From Burkholderiales bacterium (GTDB taxonomy: Bacteria > Pseudomonadota > Gammaproteobacteria > Burkholderiales > Burkholderiaceae_B): a DNA stretch of 64,000 bases. The notes under the pieces were generated by a model. The model saw nothing but the letters and a program-made list of their open reading frames with translations. It had not been told where the DNA came from and did no database searches. The stretch lies in assembly GCA_021299735.1 (NCBI GenBank), contig JAJTEM010000003.1, positions 123,562 to 187,561 on the forward strand, written 5' to 3'. Shown here piece after piece: positions 1 to 11,515 of the stretch (its first letter is position 1; each line of letters begins with the position of its first letter). The translations under genes were made by a program, and so were the position numbers.

Positions 1-257
1 TTCACCTTCAGGGTTTTCTTCACATTGGCCAGAATGTCCAGTCCCTTTTCCATGCCCAAGCCACGGAAGCTTTTACCTGAACTACGATTGGCCTTATCGT
101 ATGAGCTTTTGTATATAAAAGGCACTCCCAGCGACTCGCAAATTTCTTTCAGCTGCCCAGCGGTGTCCATTGCCATTTGTTCGCTTTCAATCACGCAAGG
201 GCCAGCGATCAGGAAAAATGGCTTGTTCAACCCTACTTCAAAATCACAAAGTTTCAT
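1..257 (-). CDS. kdsA: 3-deoxy-8-phosphooctulonate synthase, N-terminal part (truncated by window edge)
   Basis: Reverse-strand translation from ATG at 257: [40 protein letters not shown]..., typical KdsA N-terminus; directly downstream of pyrG. Confidence 0.93.
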   Translation of the reverse strand, partial: MKLCDFEVGLNKPFFLIAGPCVIESEQMAMDTAGQLKEICESLGVPFIYKSSYDKANRSSGKSFRGLGMEKGLDILANVKKTLKV

Positions 258-282
258 TATGGTCTCTCCAGTTAGTTCCAGC

Positions 283-1944
<1,662 letters not shown>

Positions 1945-2039
1945 TCAGTTTAGCGCTCAGTTGGGCGCCTGATTGAATAAATCAGGCACTGTTTGAAAGC
2001 AGAATTATAACTGAGCCCGCTTGGTCCATGCCAATGAAC

Positions 2040-2684
2040 TTAAGCAAACTTCAGTTCACAGCCTGTTTTTTCTTGGAGTTCTTCTCTAGACACGCCCGGC
2101 GCAATTTCCAGCACTTTCAAACCATCCGGGGTCACATCCATCACGGCAAGGTCAGTGATAATGCGGTTCACCACGGCTTTGCCGGTCAATGGCAAGGTGC
2201 ATTCAGGCAAAATTTTCAGGTCAGTGGTACCGTCCTTCTTACGGGCTACATGCTCCATTAGCACAATTACCCTTGAAACACCGGCAACCAGGTCCATGGC
2301 ACCGCCCATGCCCTTCACCAGCTTGCCGGGAATCATCCAGTTGGCCAAATCGCCCTTCTGGCTCACCTGCATGGCACCCAGAATAGCCAGGTTGATGTGC
2401 CCGCCGCGAATCATAGCGAACGATTCCGAACTGGAAAAGAACGCAGACCCTGCAAGCGTGGTCACTGTTTGCTTACCTGCGTTAATCAAATCGGCATCCA
2501 CCTGTTCTTCGGTGGGGAATGGCCCAATACCCAACAAACCATTCTCGCTTTGCAACATCACATCCATACCCTCGGGAATGTGGTTACTCACCAATGTGGG
2601 CAAACCAATGCCCAAATTTACATAAAAACCGTCTTGCAACTCGCGCGCTGCGCGTGCCGCCATTTCATCATGATTCCAAGCCAT
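2040..2684 (-). CDS. scoB: 3-oxoacid CoA-transferase subunit B
   Basis: [21 protein letters not shown]...[12 protein letters not shown]; adjacent to subunit A. Confidence 0.95.
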   Translation of the reverse strand: MAWNHDEMAARAARELQDGFYVNLGIGLPTLVSNHIPEGMDVMLQSENGLLGIGPFPTEEQVDADLINAGKQTVTTLAGSAFFSSSESFAMIRGGHINLAILGAMQVSQKGDLANWMIPGKLVKGMGGAMDLVAGVSRVIVLMEHVARKKDGTTDLKILPECTLPLTGKAVVNRIITDLAVMDVTPDGLKVLEIAPGVSREELQEKTGCELKFA

Positions 2685-2696
2685 TTGTTCTTCTCC

Positions 2697-3407
2697 TTAT
2701 TGTGCCGGGGTGGCCAGGGTACGTTTCTCAATCCGCTTTTCCGGATTGGCGTTTAATACCACGCGCTGCACATAAATACCGGGGGTGTGAATGAAGTTGG
2801 GGTCCAGAGCACCCACTTCCACTATTTCCTCGACCTCGGCAATCGTGAACTTGGAGGCCGCGGCACATTCGGGGTTGAAATTACGCGCGGTGAGGCGATA
2901 AATCAGATTGCCCGACTTATCTGCCTTCCAAGCCTTTACCAAGGAAATATCGGCTTTCAGGCTGTGCTCGAGAATGTAATTTTCGCCGTTAATTACTCGT
3001 GTTTCTTTACCTTCTGCAATCACGGTACCAAAACCAGTTTTGGTAAAAAAAGCAGGAATTCCCGCACCGCCAGCGCGCAGTTTTTCAGCCAAGGTGCCCT
3101 GAGGCGTAAATTCAAGCTCCAGCTCACCGCTCAAGTACTGGCGCTCAAATTCCTTGTTCTCGCCCACATATGAGGAAATCATTTTGCGAATCTGGCGTGT
3201 TTCCAACAAGCGTCCCAAACCAAAGCCATCGACACCCGCATTGTTTGAAATCACCGTCAGGTTTTTGGCGCCAGACGCGCGAACCGCGTCAATCAGTGCC
3301 TCAGGAATGCCACACAAACCAAAACCACCCACAGCCAATGTCATTCCATCTTTAATCTTGTCTGCCAATGCTTCTGCTGCGCTGGCCGATACTTTGTTCA
3401 TCCCCAT
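2697..3407 (-). CDS. scoA: 3-oxoacid CoA-transferase subunit A
   Basis: [43 protein letters not shown]. Confidence 0.95.
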   Translation of the reverse strand: MGMNKVSASAAEALADKIKDGMTLAVGGFGLCGIPEALIDAVRASGAKNLTVISNNAGVDGFGLGRLLETRQIRKMISSYVGENKEFERQYLSGELELEFTPQGTLAEKLRAGGAGIPAFFTKTGFGTVIAEGKETRVINGENYILEHSLKADISLVKAWKADKSGNLIYRLTARNFNPECAAASKFTIAEVEEIVEVGALDPNFIHTPGIYVQRVVLNANPEKRIEKRTLATPAQ

Positions 3408-3608
3408 TTTTTCCTCTTGCTTTGAATTTGTGCCGTTAGTTTAACGTTTTAGCGCCTGCGAAATTCTTGCTGCATCGCACAAAATCAAGTTTCTCAGACT
3501 AGAGATCAAAGTCAACTATTTTTTCCCGATATGCAATAAGCTTTCGACTTAAGATCAAAGCAGCACCTAGCTGTAGTACCCGCGACAAATTTTAAGGAGA
3601 CGCACCCA

Positions 3609-5261
3609 ATGTCGGCTGTCGAAAGAGACATGATGGAATATGACGTTTTGGTAGTTGGTGGAGGCCCCGCTGGCCTGTCAACAGCCATTCGCCTGAAACA
3701 AGTGGCCGCTGAAAAAGGCCAGGAAATCAATGTGTGCGTATTGGAGAAAGGCTCTGAAGTTGGTGCCCATATTTTGTCAGGCGCCGTAATGGACCCACGC
3801 GCCATCACGGAACTTTTTCCGGACTGGAAAGAACGCGGCGCCCCACTAAACACAGCAGTCACTGAAGACCAGTTTTTGTTTCTGACCGAAACCTCTGCCA
3901 AGAAGGTGCCCAACGCACTGCTGCCCGAGTGTTTTCAAAATCACGGTAACTATGTAATCAGCCTGGCCAATGTTGTTCGCTGGCTCGGTGAACAGGCAGA
4001 GGCCTTGGGTGTTGAAGTATTCCCCGGCTTTGCTGGTGCCGAAATTCTGTACGATGAAAAAGGCGCGGTTAAAGGCGTACAAACTGGCGACATGGGTATT
4101 GGCAAAGATGGTGAACACACCCACGCTTACCAGCCCGGCATGGAACTGCACGCCAAGTACACCGTGTTTGCAGAAGGCGTACGCGGCCACCTGGGCAAGC
4201 GTGTGATTGAGAAATTCAATTTGAACGAAGGCCGTGACCAGCAAGTGTATGGCATCGGTTTGAAAGAACTGTGGGAAATTGACCCCGCCAAACACAAGCC
4301 AGGTCTTGTCATTCACTCCGGTGGCTGGCCCCTTGACTCGAGCACCTATGGTGGTTCATTCCTGTATCATCTGGAAAACAATCAGGTTGCTGTCGGTTTC
4401 GTCGTTGGCCTGGCTTACGAAAACCCCTACCTGTCACCGTTTGAAGAATTCCAGCGCTATAAAACCCACCCTGAAATTCGCAAATACTTTGAGGGTGGAA
4501 AGCGTATTTCCTACGGCGCGCGCGCAATCGCCGCAGGCGGCTTGATGAGCCTTCCAAAACTGGTGTTCCCCGGTGGAGCTTTGGTGGGTTGCGATGCCGG
4601 ATTTTTGAATGCATCGCGAATCAAAGGTTCACACGCTGCAATCAAGAGCGGCATGCTATGTGCCGATGCAATTGCAGACGCGCTGGCACAAGACCGCGCC
4701 GGAGACGAACTGGAAGCCTATCCAAAAGCCTTCCACGATTCGTGGTTGTTCGATGAACTGTACCGCGCCCGCAACTTTAAGCAGTGGATGAGCAAAGGCC
4801 TCTACACCGGCACCATGATGGTGGGTATTGAACAAAAGCTATTCAAAGGCAAGGTGCCTTGGACACTGCACCACAAGCACGCAGACCATGAGTGCCTGCG
4901 CCCTGCTTCCGAATTTCAGCCGATCAACTACCCGAAACCTGACGGGAAAATTACGTTTGATCGCTTGAGTTCAGTGTTCATCTCCAACACCAACCACGAA
5001 GAAAACCAGCCTGCGCACCTTACGCTGAAAAATGCGAATGTACCGGTGGCCACAAACCTGGCCACCTACGCAGGTCCGGAACAGCGCTACTGCCCGGCGG
5101 GTGTGTACGAGTATGTAAAGAAAGAAGACGGCAAAGACCAGTTGCAGATCAACGCGCAAAACTGTGTGCATTGCAAAACCTGTGACATCAAAGATCCCAC
5201 ACAGAACATTGTGTGGGTAACACCGGAGGGTGGTGGCGGTCCAAATTACCCCAATATGTAA
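3609..5261 (+). CDS. Electron-transfer flavoprotein-ubiquinone oxidoreductase
   Basis: FAD motif VLVVGGGPAGLSTAIRLKQ; C-terminal 4Fe-4S NCVHCKTCDIKDPTQNIVWVTPEGGGGPNYPNM. Confidence 0.96.
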   Translation: MSAVERDMMEYDVLVVGGGPAGLSTAIRLKQVAAEKGQEINVCVLEKGSEVGAHILSGAVMDPRAITELFPDWKERGAPLNTAVTEDQFLFLTETSAKKVPNALLPECFQNHGNYVISLANVVRWLGEQAEALGVEVFPGFAGAEILYDEKGAVKGVQTGDMGIGKDGEHTHAYQPGMELHAKYTVFAEGVRGHLGKRVIEKFNLNEGRDQQVYGIGLKELWEIDPAKHKPGLVIHSGGWPLDSSTYGGSFLYHLENNQVAVGFVVGLAYENPYLSPFEEFQRYKTHPEIRKYFEGGKRISYGARAIAAGGLMSLPKLVFPGGALVGCDAGFLNASRIKGSHAAIKSGMLCADAIADALAQDRAGDELEAYPKAFHDSWLFDELYRARNFKQWMSKGLYTGTMMVGIEQKLFKGKVPWTLHHKHADHECLRPASEFQPINYPKPDGKITFDRLSSVFISNTNHEENQPAHLTLKNANVPVATNLATYAGPEQRYCPAGVYEYVKKEDGKDQLQINAQNCVHCKTCDIKDPTQNIVWVTPEGGGGPNYPNM

Positions 5262-5282
5262 CCCTAGCAATTAACCCCTTAA

Positions 5283-5312
5283 AACCGCTGGGAAACCAGC
5301 GGTTTTTTTTAT
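5283..5312 (+). terminator. Rho-independent terminator after ETF-QO
   Basis: AACCGCTGGgaaaCCAGCGGTTTTTTTT. Confidence 0.9.
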
Positions 5313-5450
5313 TGGCACATCATCAAAAACCACCTTATAAAAGGTGGTTAACCCCCTCACTCAGTCCGAATTAACCCAAGGCGGTGATGGTAAACCCCCT
5401 TCTCGAAGCCGACCATTACTCCGATAGAGGTCAATCTTGGGTTATCAATT

Positions 5451-5987
5451 GTGGGTTCAGGTCAAACAACAAAACACCAAGCTGGGGTCAGCTTAGTCGA
5501 AATACTCATCGCCGTCGCAATTTTGGCACTTCTGGCATTGGCTGCCACGCCACAACTGATCGAATATACGGAAAAACGTCGGCTTTACAACAGCCTGAAC
5601 GAGTTTCAAGCAGCAATTTCCCTGGCTAGATCTGAAGCGATCCGCAGAAATACTTCCGTCAGGCTATCCCCGGTCAGCAACGACCAGAACAACATTTGGG
5701 GAAGTGGTTGGTATGTCTGGATTGATCAAAACTCAAACAGTCAATTTGACACAAATGGCGATGTTGTCTTGTTATCAAAAAGTGTGCTGCCACCCGGCGT
5801 GACTGCCAGCAGCAATGCATCGAATTCAACGCTGGAATTCACAGGCAGCGGTTTTATTCGAAATTTCAATCCGACTAACACGACATCTCAGGTAATCGAC
5901 GTTCGAATATGCACTGGTACAACTGGAGAACTGATTTCAATTAGCCGAAATGGTCTCACGACCAATTTACGGAGTACCTGCGCATGA
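5451..5987 (+). CDS. GspH/FimT-type minor pseudopilin
   Basis: Prepilin-like N-terminus QAGVSLVEILIAVAILALLALAATPQL; first of five ordered pilin-like genes. Confidence 0.85.
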   Translation: MGSGQTTKHQAGVSLVEILIAVAILALLALAATPQLIEYTEKRRLYNSLNEFQAAISLARSEAIRRNTSVRLSPVSNDQNNIWGSGWYVWIDQNSNSQFDTNGDVVLLSKSVLPPGVTASSNASNSTLEFTGSGFIRNFNPTNTTSQVIDVRICTGTTGELISISRNGLTTNLRSTCA

Positions 5988-6406
5988 GATTTCAAAAGGG
6001 ATTGTCGCTCATTGAAGTTCTGGTGGCCATGTTTATATTCAGCCTTGGAATCCTGGGACTGTCCAGCACTCAATTGGTCGGGCTCAAGGCATCTGCGGGA
6101 ACCAATACACGCAACCAAGCTGAATTTTTAGCAAGTGACATTCTTGAAAGAATCAGAGCAAACCGGGCAAATGCCTCCAGCTATCAAATTGCCCTGTCTG
6201 AACCTGCGACGACGAGCCCACAAACCGTTGCTCAACACGATTTAAATCAATGGAAACAACGAATTAACAGCACATTGACTGATGGCAAGGGATCCATTCA
6301 GCTTCAGGGCACTCGGGTTACGATTAACATTACATGGTCATCGAGGGGTGAGCAACGCAAATCCCAAGTTGAAAGCGAAAATCTCACGGTGAGTTCCGAA
6401 CTATGA
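5984..6406 (+). CDS. pilV: Type IV pilus modification protein PilV
   Basis: KGLSLIEVLVAMFIFSLGILGLSSTQLVGLKAS; overlaps previous gene by 4 nt. Confidence 0.88.
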   Translation: MRFQKGLSLIEVLVAMFIFSLGILGLSSTQLVGLKASAGTNTRNQAEFLASDILERIRANRANASSYQIALSEPATTSPQTVAQHDLNQWKQRINSTLTDGKGSIQLQGTRVTINITWSSRGEQRKSQVESENLTVSSEL

Positions 6407-7116
6407 AGAGCAAGGAATTCTTCCAATCCAAATACCGAGAAAACGGAATTTCGTTAATCGAAGTTCTGATCGCCTTGGCTTTAAGTTCGCTGCTAATGAG
6501 CGCGGCCTTCTCCATCGTAGCAGACAGTTCAAAATCTCTTCACACACAGAGAGGTTTAAATCACATCAACGAAACCTCTCGATTTTCACTTGAAGCTATG
6601 GCCAGAGAAATTCGTAAAGCAGGTTATCGAGACAATGTTTTACTGGATCACACTTTGGTCTATCCGGAAGATACCAACTTACAGTTCGACGCGGGACAAT
6701 CTATATGGGGCGACTCGCAATCATTGACCCTCCGATATCAGGGCAGTGGAAACCCCGCCGATGGAAGGGTTCTTGACTGTTTGGGCAATGCTGTTTCAAA
6801 CAACGAAATAGCGGTGGTTAGGCTACAAATTGTCTCCGGAAATTTGGTGTGTAGCAGATTAGGTCCTGGTCCGACGGGCTCTCAGGTGATTGGCGCTCAT
6901 ATCAAAGAAATAAAATTTCAATACGGGATCGATATCAATGGTGATAGCCAGATTGATGAATACAGAGACAACGCCTCAAAAGGCGTAACAACGCTCAGCA
7001 TTCAAAACACACTTGTTGCAATGGACGAGGCTGCACTTGATGTAAATGGCAAGCCAAAAAGCAATCTGATTGAAAAAAGCTTTTCACAACTGGTATCAGT
7101 CAGGAACAACTCATGA
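6403..7116 (+). CDS. pilW: PilW family pilus assembly protein
   Basis: ENGISLIEVLIALALSSLLMSAAFSIVADS; order pilV-pilW-pilX. Confidence 0.85.
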   Translation: MKSKEFFQSKYRENGISLIEVLIALALSSLLMSAAFSIVADSSKSLHTQRGLNHINETSRFSLEAMAREIRKAGYRDNVLLDHTLVYPEDTNLQFDAGQSIWGDSQSLTLRYQGSGNPADGRVLDCLGNAVSNNEIAVVRLQIVSGNLVCSRLGPGPTGSQVIGAHIKEIKFQYGIDINGDSQIDEYRDNASKGVTTLSIQNTLVAMDEAALDVNGKPKSNLIEKSFSQLVSVRNNS

Positions 7117-7688
7117 ATTATAAATTATCAAATCAATGTGGTTTGGTTCTGGGTGTCACCTTGATAGTCTTGATGATCACCTTGGCCAGTGTTACGGCGA
7201 TCATGAAACAAAGTGGTCTGATCGAAAGAGTTAGCAGCTCTCTTTCAGATCGAAGCCAGGCCTTCCAGGCTTCGGAAACTGCACTGCAAGAAGCCGAGCG
7301 CTGGATTGGATCCAGCGAAAAACCATTCGGCGAATTCTCTCCGGTCCAATTCTCGGATAAAAACGGAACAGGAACTAAAGGACTGTTTAATAAACCGGTC
7401 GATATAGAAACTGAAGTGAAAAACAACAATGTGATTGTTACAGGTCAAAAAGTACTTAATCCATTGGCCAATCCTAAGGAAATTCCAGGGGTATCACGTC
7501 AGCCCGCTTACCTGATTGAACTCACTGGCTACACCTGCATTAACTCTGACAAGCTTGCATTGTTTCAGATTCAAGCCAAAGGCTGGGGTCTGAACCCAGT
7601 CAGTTCGGTTTCGCTTATTTCTAAAGTGCGTCGTCTTATTTCCTGTCCAGCCCAGGGCGCTGGATCAGATACTGGTCCACCCGTCTAA
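7113..7688 (+). CDS. pilX: PilX family pilus assembly protein
   Basis: QCGLVLGVTLIVLMITLASVTAIMKQSGLIERVSSSLSDRSQAFQASETALQEAERW. Confidence 0.85.
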   Translation: MNYKLSNQCGLVLGVTLIVLMITLASVTAIMKQSGLIERVSSSLSDRSQAFQASETALQEAERWIGSSEKPFGEFSPVQFSDKNGTGTKGLFNKPVDIETEVKNNNVIVTGQKVLNPLANPKEIPGVSRQPAYLIELTGYTCINSDKLALFQIQAKGWGLNPVSSVSLISKVRRLISCPAQGAGSDTGPPV

Positions 7689-7708
7689 ACATTTCCAATT
7701 GGAACATC

Positions 7709-10660
7709 ATGAAAAACTCGCAAATCAAAACTCGTCGGTTCAATGTTGCCTTGGTTACATTGAGTTTATTATTTGCTTTTCATAATTCAGTTGCAGCAGG
7801 AAGCTTTAACCCAGCCTACACGGGGCGACCTACTGCGACAGGTCCGATTGAAAATGGCGCAATTGATGTCAGTGGTGGTAACGAGGTTGCATACCGCACC
7901 ATGTATTTTCGTGGCCTTTGGGCCGGAGATATCGAAGCCCGCATAATCAACAGAAACGGAAGTATTGATTCTTCGCGTGAGCTCGCTGGCTGGGAATCGC
8001 CCGCCTCCCGCCTCGAAAAAATGGATTGGGACAAAGATCGAATTATCTTCACATCGAATGGCAGCACAAATGTTCCATTCCGATGGAACGAATTATCAGA
8101 ACAGCAACGCAATGAACTAGGTGGCGCGAATACCGGCAATCAGGTTCTTCAATATATTCGGGGTCAGCGAACCAATGAATCCCCAAACGGCGCAAACTTC
8201 CGACCCAGAGAATCGCTATTAGGCGACATTGTTCACAGCAATCTGTATGTCTGGAAACACAGTACCGCACCAAATTCACCAACCCTTCTCTATGTGGGCG
8301 CCAACGATGGGATGCTTCACGTATTCAATGCAGCAACAGGCCGTGAAGTTTTTTCTTACATTCCATCCCCTGTGATTGGCAATCTGAAAACACTCACCAA
8401 CACAGAATACAAACACCAGTATTTTGTAGACGGTCAAATTTCAATTGCACGGGTTTTAAAAACTCAAGCAGAGACTCAAACACAAAACATCAGAACAGTA
8501 CTAGTTGGGACTCTGGGTCGCGGTGGAGCTGGTGTATACGCGCTGGACGTCACAAACCCGATCAGGAATACAGAAAGCGATGCGGCAAAAATGTTAATGT
8601 GGGAAATTACACAAAATGCTGAATTTCGCAATTTGGGAGAAGTGCACGGTACAGCCCAAATTACCCGCTTGGCAGACGATACGCCCGTAGCAATCTTTGG
8701 AAATGGTTTCAACCCAAAAGGTACAGGGAAATCTACCTTATATGCTGTTAACCTTTTCACAGGTAAAAAAGTTCTGGACATAGAGGTTGGCGATGGCACA
8801 CCCTCTGCACCTTCTGGCTTGGCCACACCAACGCCGTACGACTTGGATGTGAATGGTAAAGCCGACCTTGCCTACGCAGGCGATACAAAAGGTAATCTCT
8901 GGAAATTCGATTTAACTAAAAAAACAGCGACAAAGTTATTCACCACAGAGGGAAAGGCACCAATCACTACCCCACCTACAATTACACCTCACCCAAATGG
9001 CGGACTGATGGTGGTGTTTGGCACCGGAGAGCTTTCGCGAGAAAAGGACGCGGAGTTGAAACAAAAAAATGCAGTTTACGGGATTTGGGATGGAGCACCA
9101 AAACAAAACTCTAAACTTCTTGAACAAAGTTTTGACAACGTACAAACACTAAACTCAAAGAGTTTCCGCACAATTTCATCAGGACAGCCGATCTGGAAAG
9201 CAGGCAATAATAATCACTATGGCTGGAAGGTGGATTTGCCGGAAGGTGAGCGGATGGTTGGCGAAGAGCCCACACAGTATGCGGGTAGATTTTATTTGGT
9301 GACTACAAACCCAACCACTGAATTCAGAAAAAACTGGCTGAATGAACTGGACATGATCACTGGTAGCTCCCAAAAGTGTCCAGCCTTCGACCTCGATGGC
9401 GATGGGATTTACTGTACTTCGAATGGAACTCCCGATACAGGCGATCTGATGCCCAATAACAAGCCACCGGTATCGCAAGAACTCGATGCAGGCGTTATTT
9501 CCCAACCGCGATTAATCAAAGTGCAAAGTAACCTGGCTACCACCTTGTACAACTGGAATGACAATCGGGAAATAATCATCGACCCACCGAAAGAGCCACC
9601 ACCCAACCCGCCACCCACAGGCGGTGGTGGGCCTGGGGTTTCTGGCGGTCACTTTGACTACGACTCCTTTGTAAACTCTGGAGGTTTTTTTGAAAACACC
9701 AAACACGTGCATGAGTACGATGACAAATATCGCGTAACTGGCGTAAACATGCTGGATCCTAGCGAAAGCAAATTCAGATTAAATTTAATTGTTGGAAGCG
9801 CGACCAGAAAGTTCAAGATACTTTTATTAAACCAATACTTGAATCCTGCAGTAGCTGTTTCTATTGGTGGATATGACTTTGAAAGTGTTAAAACATATGG
9901 AGGTCTCGCCGGTAACATCAACAGCAATGAATTGAAAAACGGCAAACCACAAGTATCAACGGCCCAATCAATTCTCAACGACCAACCGATTTATGACCTG
10001 AACAGCATAACTACGCTAATTTTTAACCTGCCATTCAGTGCATTTCAAACTTACAACTGGTGGGGACAGGGCGGAGACAACCGGGCAGGATTAATTCCGA
10101 CCCAAACCGGCTGTGTTAACAAGGTGACTGAGAGCGGTATTTCGGTAACCAAGGGAGAAAAAGGTGAACGCCACAATGGGGCTTTTACCATTCAAATCAT
10201 TGATGCGAATACACCTGCCAGCGCACTTGAATTGAACCATCCCGACGACACACGTTATGGGTGGCGCGTGAAAGATTCATTGATATCTCAATGGGTTATT
10301 GGTGAATATGCGGCCTTCTGGCATCACAGTAACGGTTCCTGTTACGGCGGTAAAAATTGGAAAAAGGATCCCCCCCAAGACACAATCTTCAGTGGCGGGA
10401 GCTCGGGCTCAACAGGTAGTGGAGACCCCACCCAAGGGCTTGACTCACCCATCAAAAACAAAAAACCACCGAAGGAAGAAAAGGATAAAGATAATAACAA
10501 CCCCTCTCCAAACAACCCAGGACAAGGAACAAACCCGCCAGGTTGTACTGAAAACTGTGGGCAAAACGGCTTTATAAGCCCACCGAAGGTTCCAAATGAA
10601 GCCCTTATGAATGCAGGAAAAGTAATTAACCGCGAATCATGGCTGGAGATTTTCCGATGA
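7709..10660 (+). CDS. pilY1: PilC/PilY1 family tip-associated adhesin
   Basis: PilC beta-propeller LLYVGANDGMLHVFNAATGREVFSYIPSPV; Ca-site-like DLDVNGKADLAYAGDTKGNLWKFDL; located between pilX and pilE. Confidence 0.9.
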   Translation: MKNSQIKTRRFNVALVTLSLLFAFHNSVAAGSFNPAYTGRPTATGPIENGAIDVSGGNEVAYRTMYFRGLWAGDIEARIINRNGSIDSSRELAGWESPASRLEKMDWDKDRIIFTSNGSTNVPFRWNELSEQQRNELGGANTGNQVLQYIRGQRTNESPNGANFRPRESLLGDIVHSNLYVWKHSTAPNSPTLLYVGANDGMLHVFNAATGREVFSYIPSPVIGNLKTLTNTEYKHQYFVDGQISIARVLKTQAETQTQNIRTVLVGTLGRGGAGVYALDVTNPIRNTESDAAKMLMWEITQNAEFRNLGEVHGTAQITRLADDTPVAIFGNGFNPKGTGKSTLYAVNLFTGKKVLDIEVGDGTPSAPSGLATPTPYDLDVNGKADLAYAGDTKGNLWKFDLTKKTATKLFTTEGKAPITTPPTITPHPNGGLMVVFGTGELSREKDAELKQKNAVYGIWDGAPKQNSKLLEQSFDNVQTLNSKSFRTISSGQPIWKAGNNNHYGWKVDLPEGERMVGEEPTQYAGRFYLVTTNPTTEFRKNWLNELDMITGSSQKCPAFDLDGDGIYCTSNGTPDTGDLMPNNKPPVSQELDAGVISQPRLIKVQSNLATTLYNWNDNREIIIDPPKEPPPNPPPTGGGGPGVSGGHFDYDSFVNSGGFFENTKHVHEYDDKYRVTGVNMLDPSESKFRLNLIVGSATRKFKILLLNQYLNPAVAVSIGGYDFESVKTYGGLAGNINSNELKNGKPQVSTAQSILNDQPIYDLNSITTLIFNLPFSAFQTYNWWGQGGDNRAGLIPTQTGCVNKVTESGISVTKGEKGERHNGAFTIQIIDANTPASALELNHPDDTRYGWRVKDSLISQWVIGEYAAFWHHSNGSCYGGKNWKKDPPQDTIFSGGSSGSTGSGDPTQGLDSPIKNKKPPKEEKDKDNNNPSPNNPGQGTNPPGCTENCGQNGFISPPKVPNEALMNAGKVINRESWLEIFR

Positions 10661-11088
10661 GAAAAGCAACAACCAAGAATCAATGGATTGATGGCTTCAC
10701 AATAATTGAGTTGATGATCGCACTGGCGATTGTGGCCTTGCTTGCCGCGATCGGAGTACCCGCCTATGAAAGACATGTGATGAAAACGAAAAGGGCTGAT
10801 GCACAAACTGCCCTGCTCGAACTATCCCATTTCATGGAGAGAAACTATGCAAAAAATGGTGGATATTTAGTCAACGGTACCCCTCCGACATTGCCATTCT
10901 CTGTAACACCTAGAGAGTCGGGAAACGCCAGCTACAGAATTAGCCTTACGAATGTTACAGCTCAAAGTTACACGCTTCAGGCACAACCTTTGGCTGAAAG
11001 TGGGCAAACAAATGATCCGTGCGGCGTTTTGACTCTCACTCACACAGGAGCAACAACCCCTACTACTAATAATTGCTGGATACAGTAG
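10657..11088 (+). CDS. pilE: Type IV pilin (PilE-like)
   Basis: DGFTIIELMIALAIVALLAAIGVPAYERHVMKTKRADAQTALLELSHFMERNYAKNGGY; preferred ATG at 10657 overlaps pilY1 stop. Confidence 0.88.
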   Translation: MRKATTKNQWIDGFTIIELMIALAIVALLAAIGVPAYERHVMKTKRADAQTALLELSHFMERNYAKNGGYLVNGTPPTLPFSVTPRESGNASYRISLTNVTAQSYTLQAQPLAESGQTNDPCGVLTLTHTGATTPTTNNCWIQ

Positions 11089-11096
11089 GACTCGAG

Positions 11097-11459
11097 TTAA
11101 GCTTTGGGAGAGCGCCACAAAAAACGGTATACAAACCCTGGGAAGGCAAATACCAGAAAAAGGCAGGCTGTGAGCGCGTAAAACTCCCAACGCTGGGGAG
11201 TTGTTTGGCTTAAGCTGCCTTCAATGGCAAAGCCAACCAAGCCAACGATAAAGTAACCAGCGATCACTTCAATCACCCGCGTCCAACCGCCCTTCTTTGT
11301 CACAGGCAGAATACCCATAATGCGGTTGCTTACAAAAGGCAGGTTCGCAAACAGCAAGGCCAGAACGAACAACAACCAATGCGCAATCGTTTGCGTCAAA
11401 ACACACCCCTTATAAATACTCAAAAACGTTTGATAAAGCCGACGTTCTTCAAATTTCAT
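11097..11459 (-). CDS. DUF2818 family membrane protein
   Basis: Small hydrophobic protein downstream of nuoN, as in other Burkholderiales nuo operons; LLFVLALLFANLPFVSNRIMGI. Confidence 0.8.
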   Translation of the reverse strand: MKFEERRLYQTFLSIYKGCVLTQTIAHWLLFVLALLFANLPFVSNRIMGILPVTKKGGWTRVIEVIAGYFIVGLVGFAIEGSLSQTTPQRWEFYALTACLFLVFAFPGFVYRFLWRSPKA

Positions 11460-11515
11460 CAGCTTCTCACGAGCAATTCCCTACCCGTTTAGTTTTCTGA
11501 ATAAATGTATAGCGA

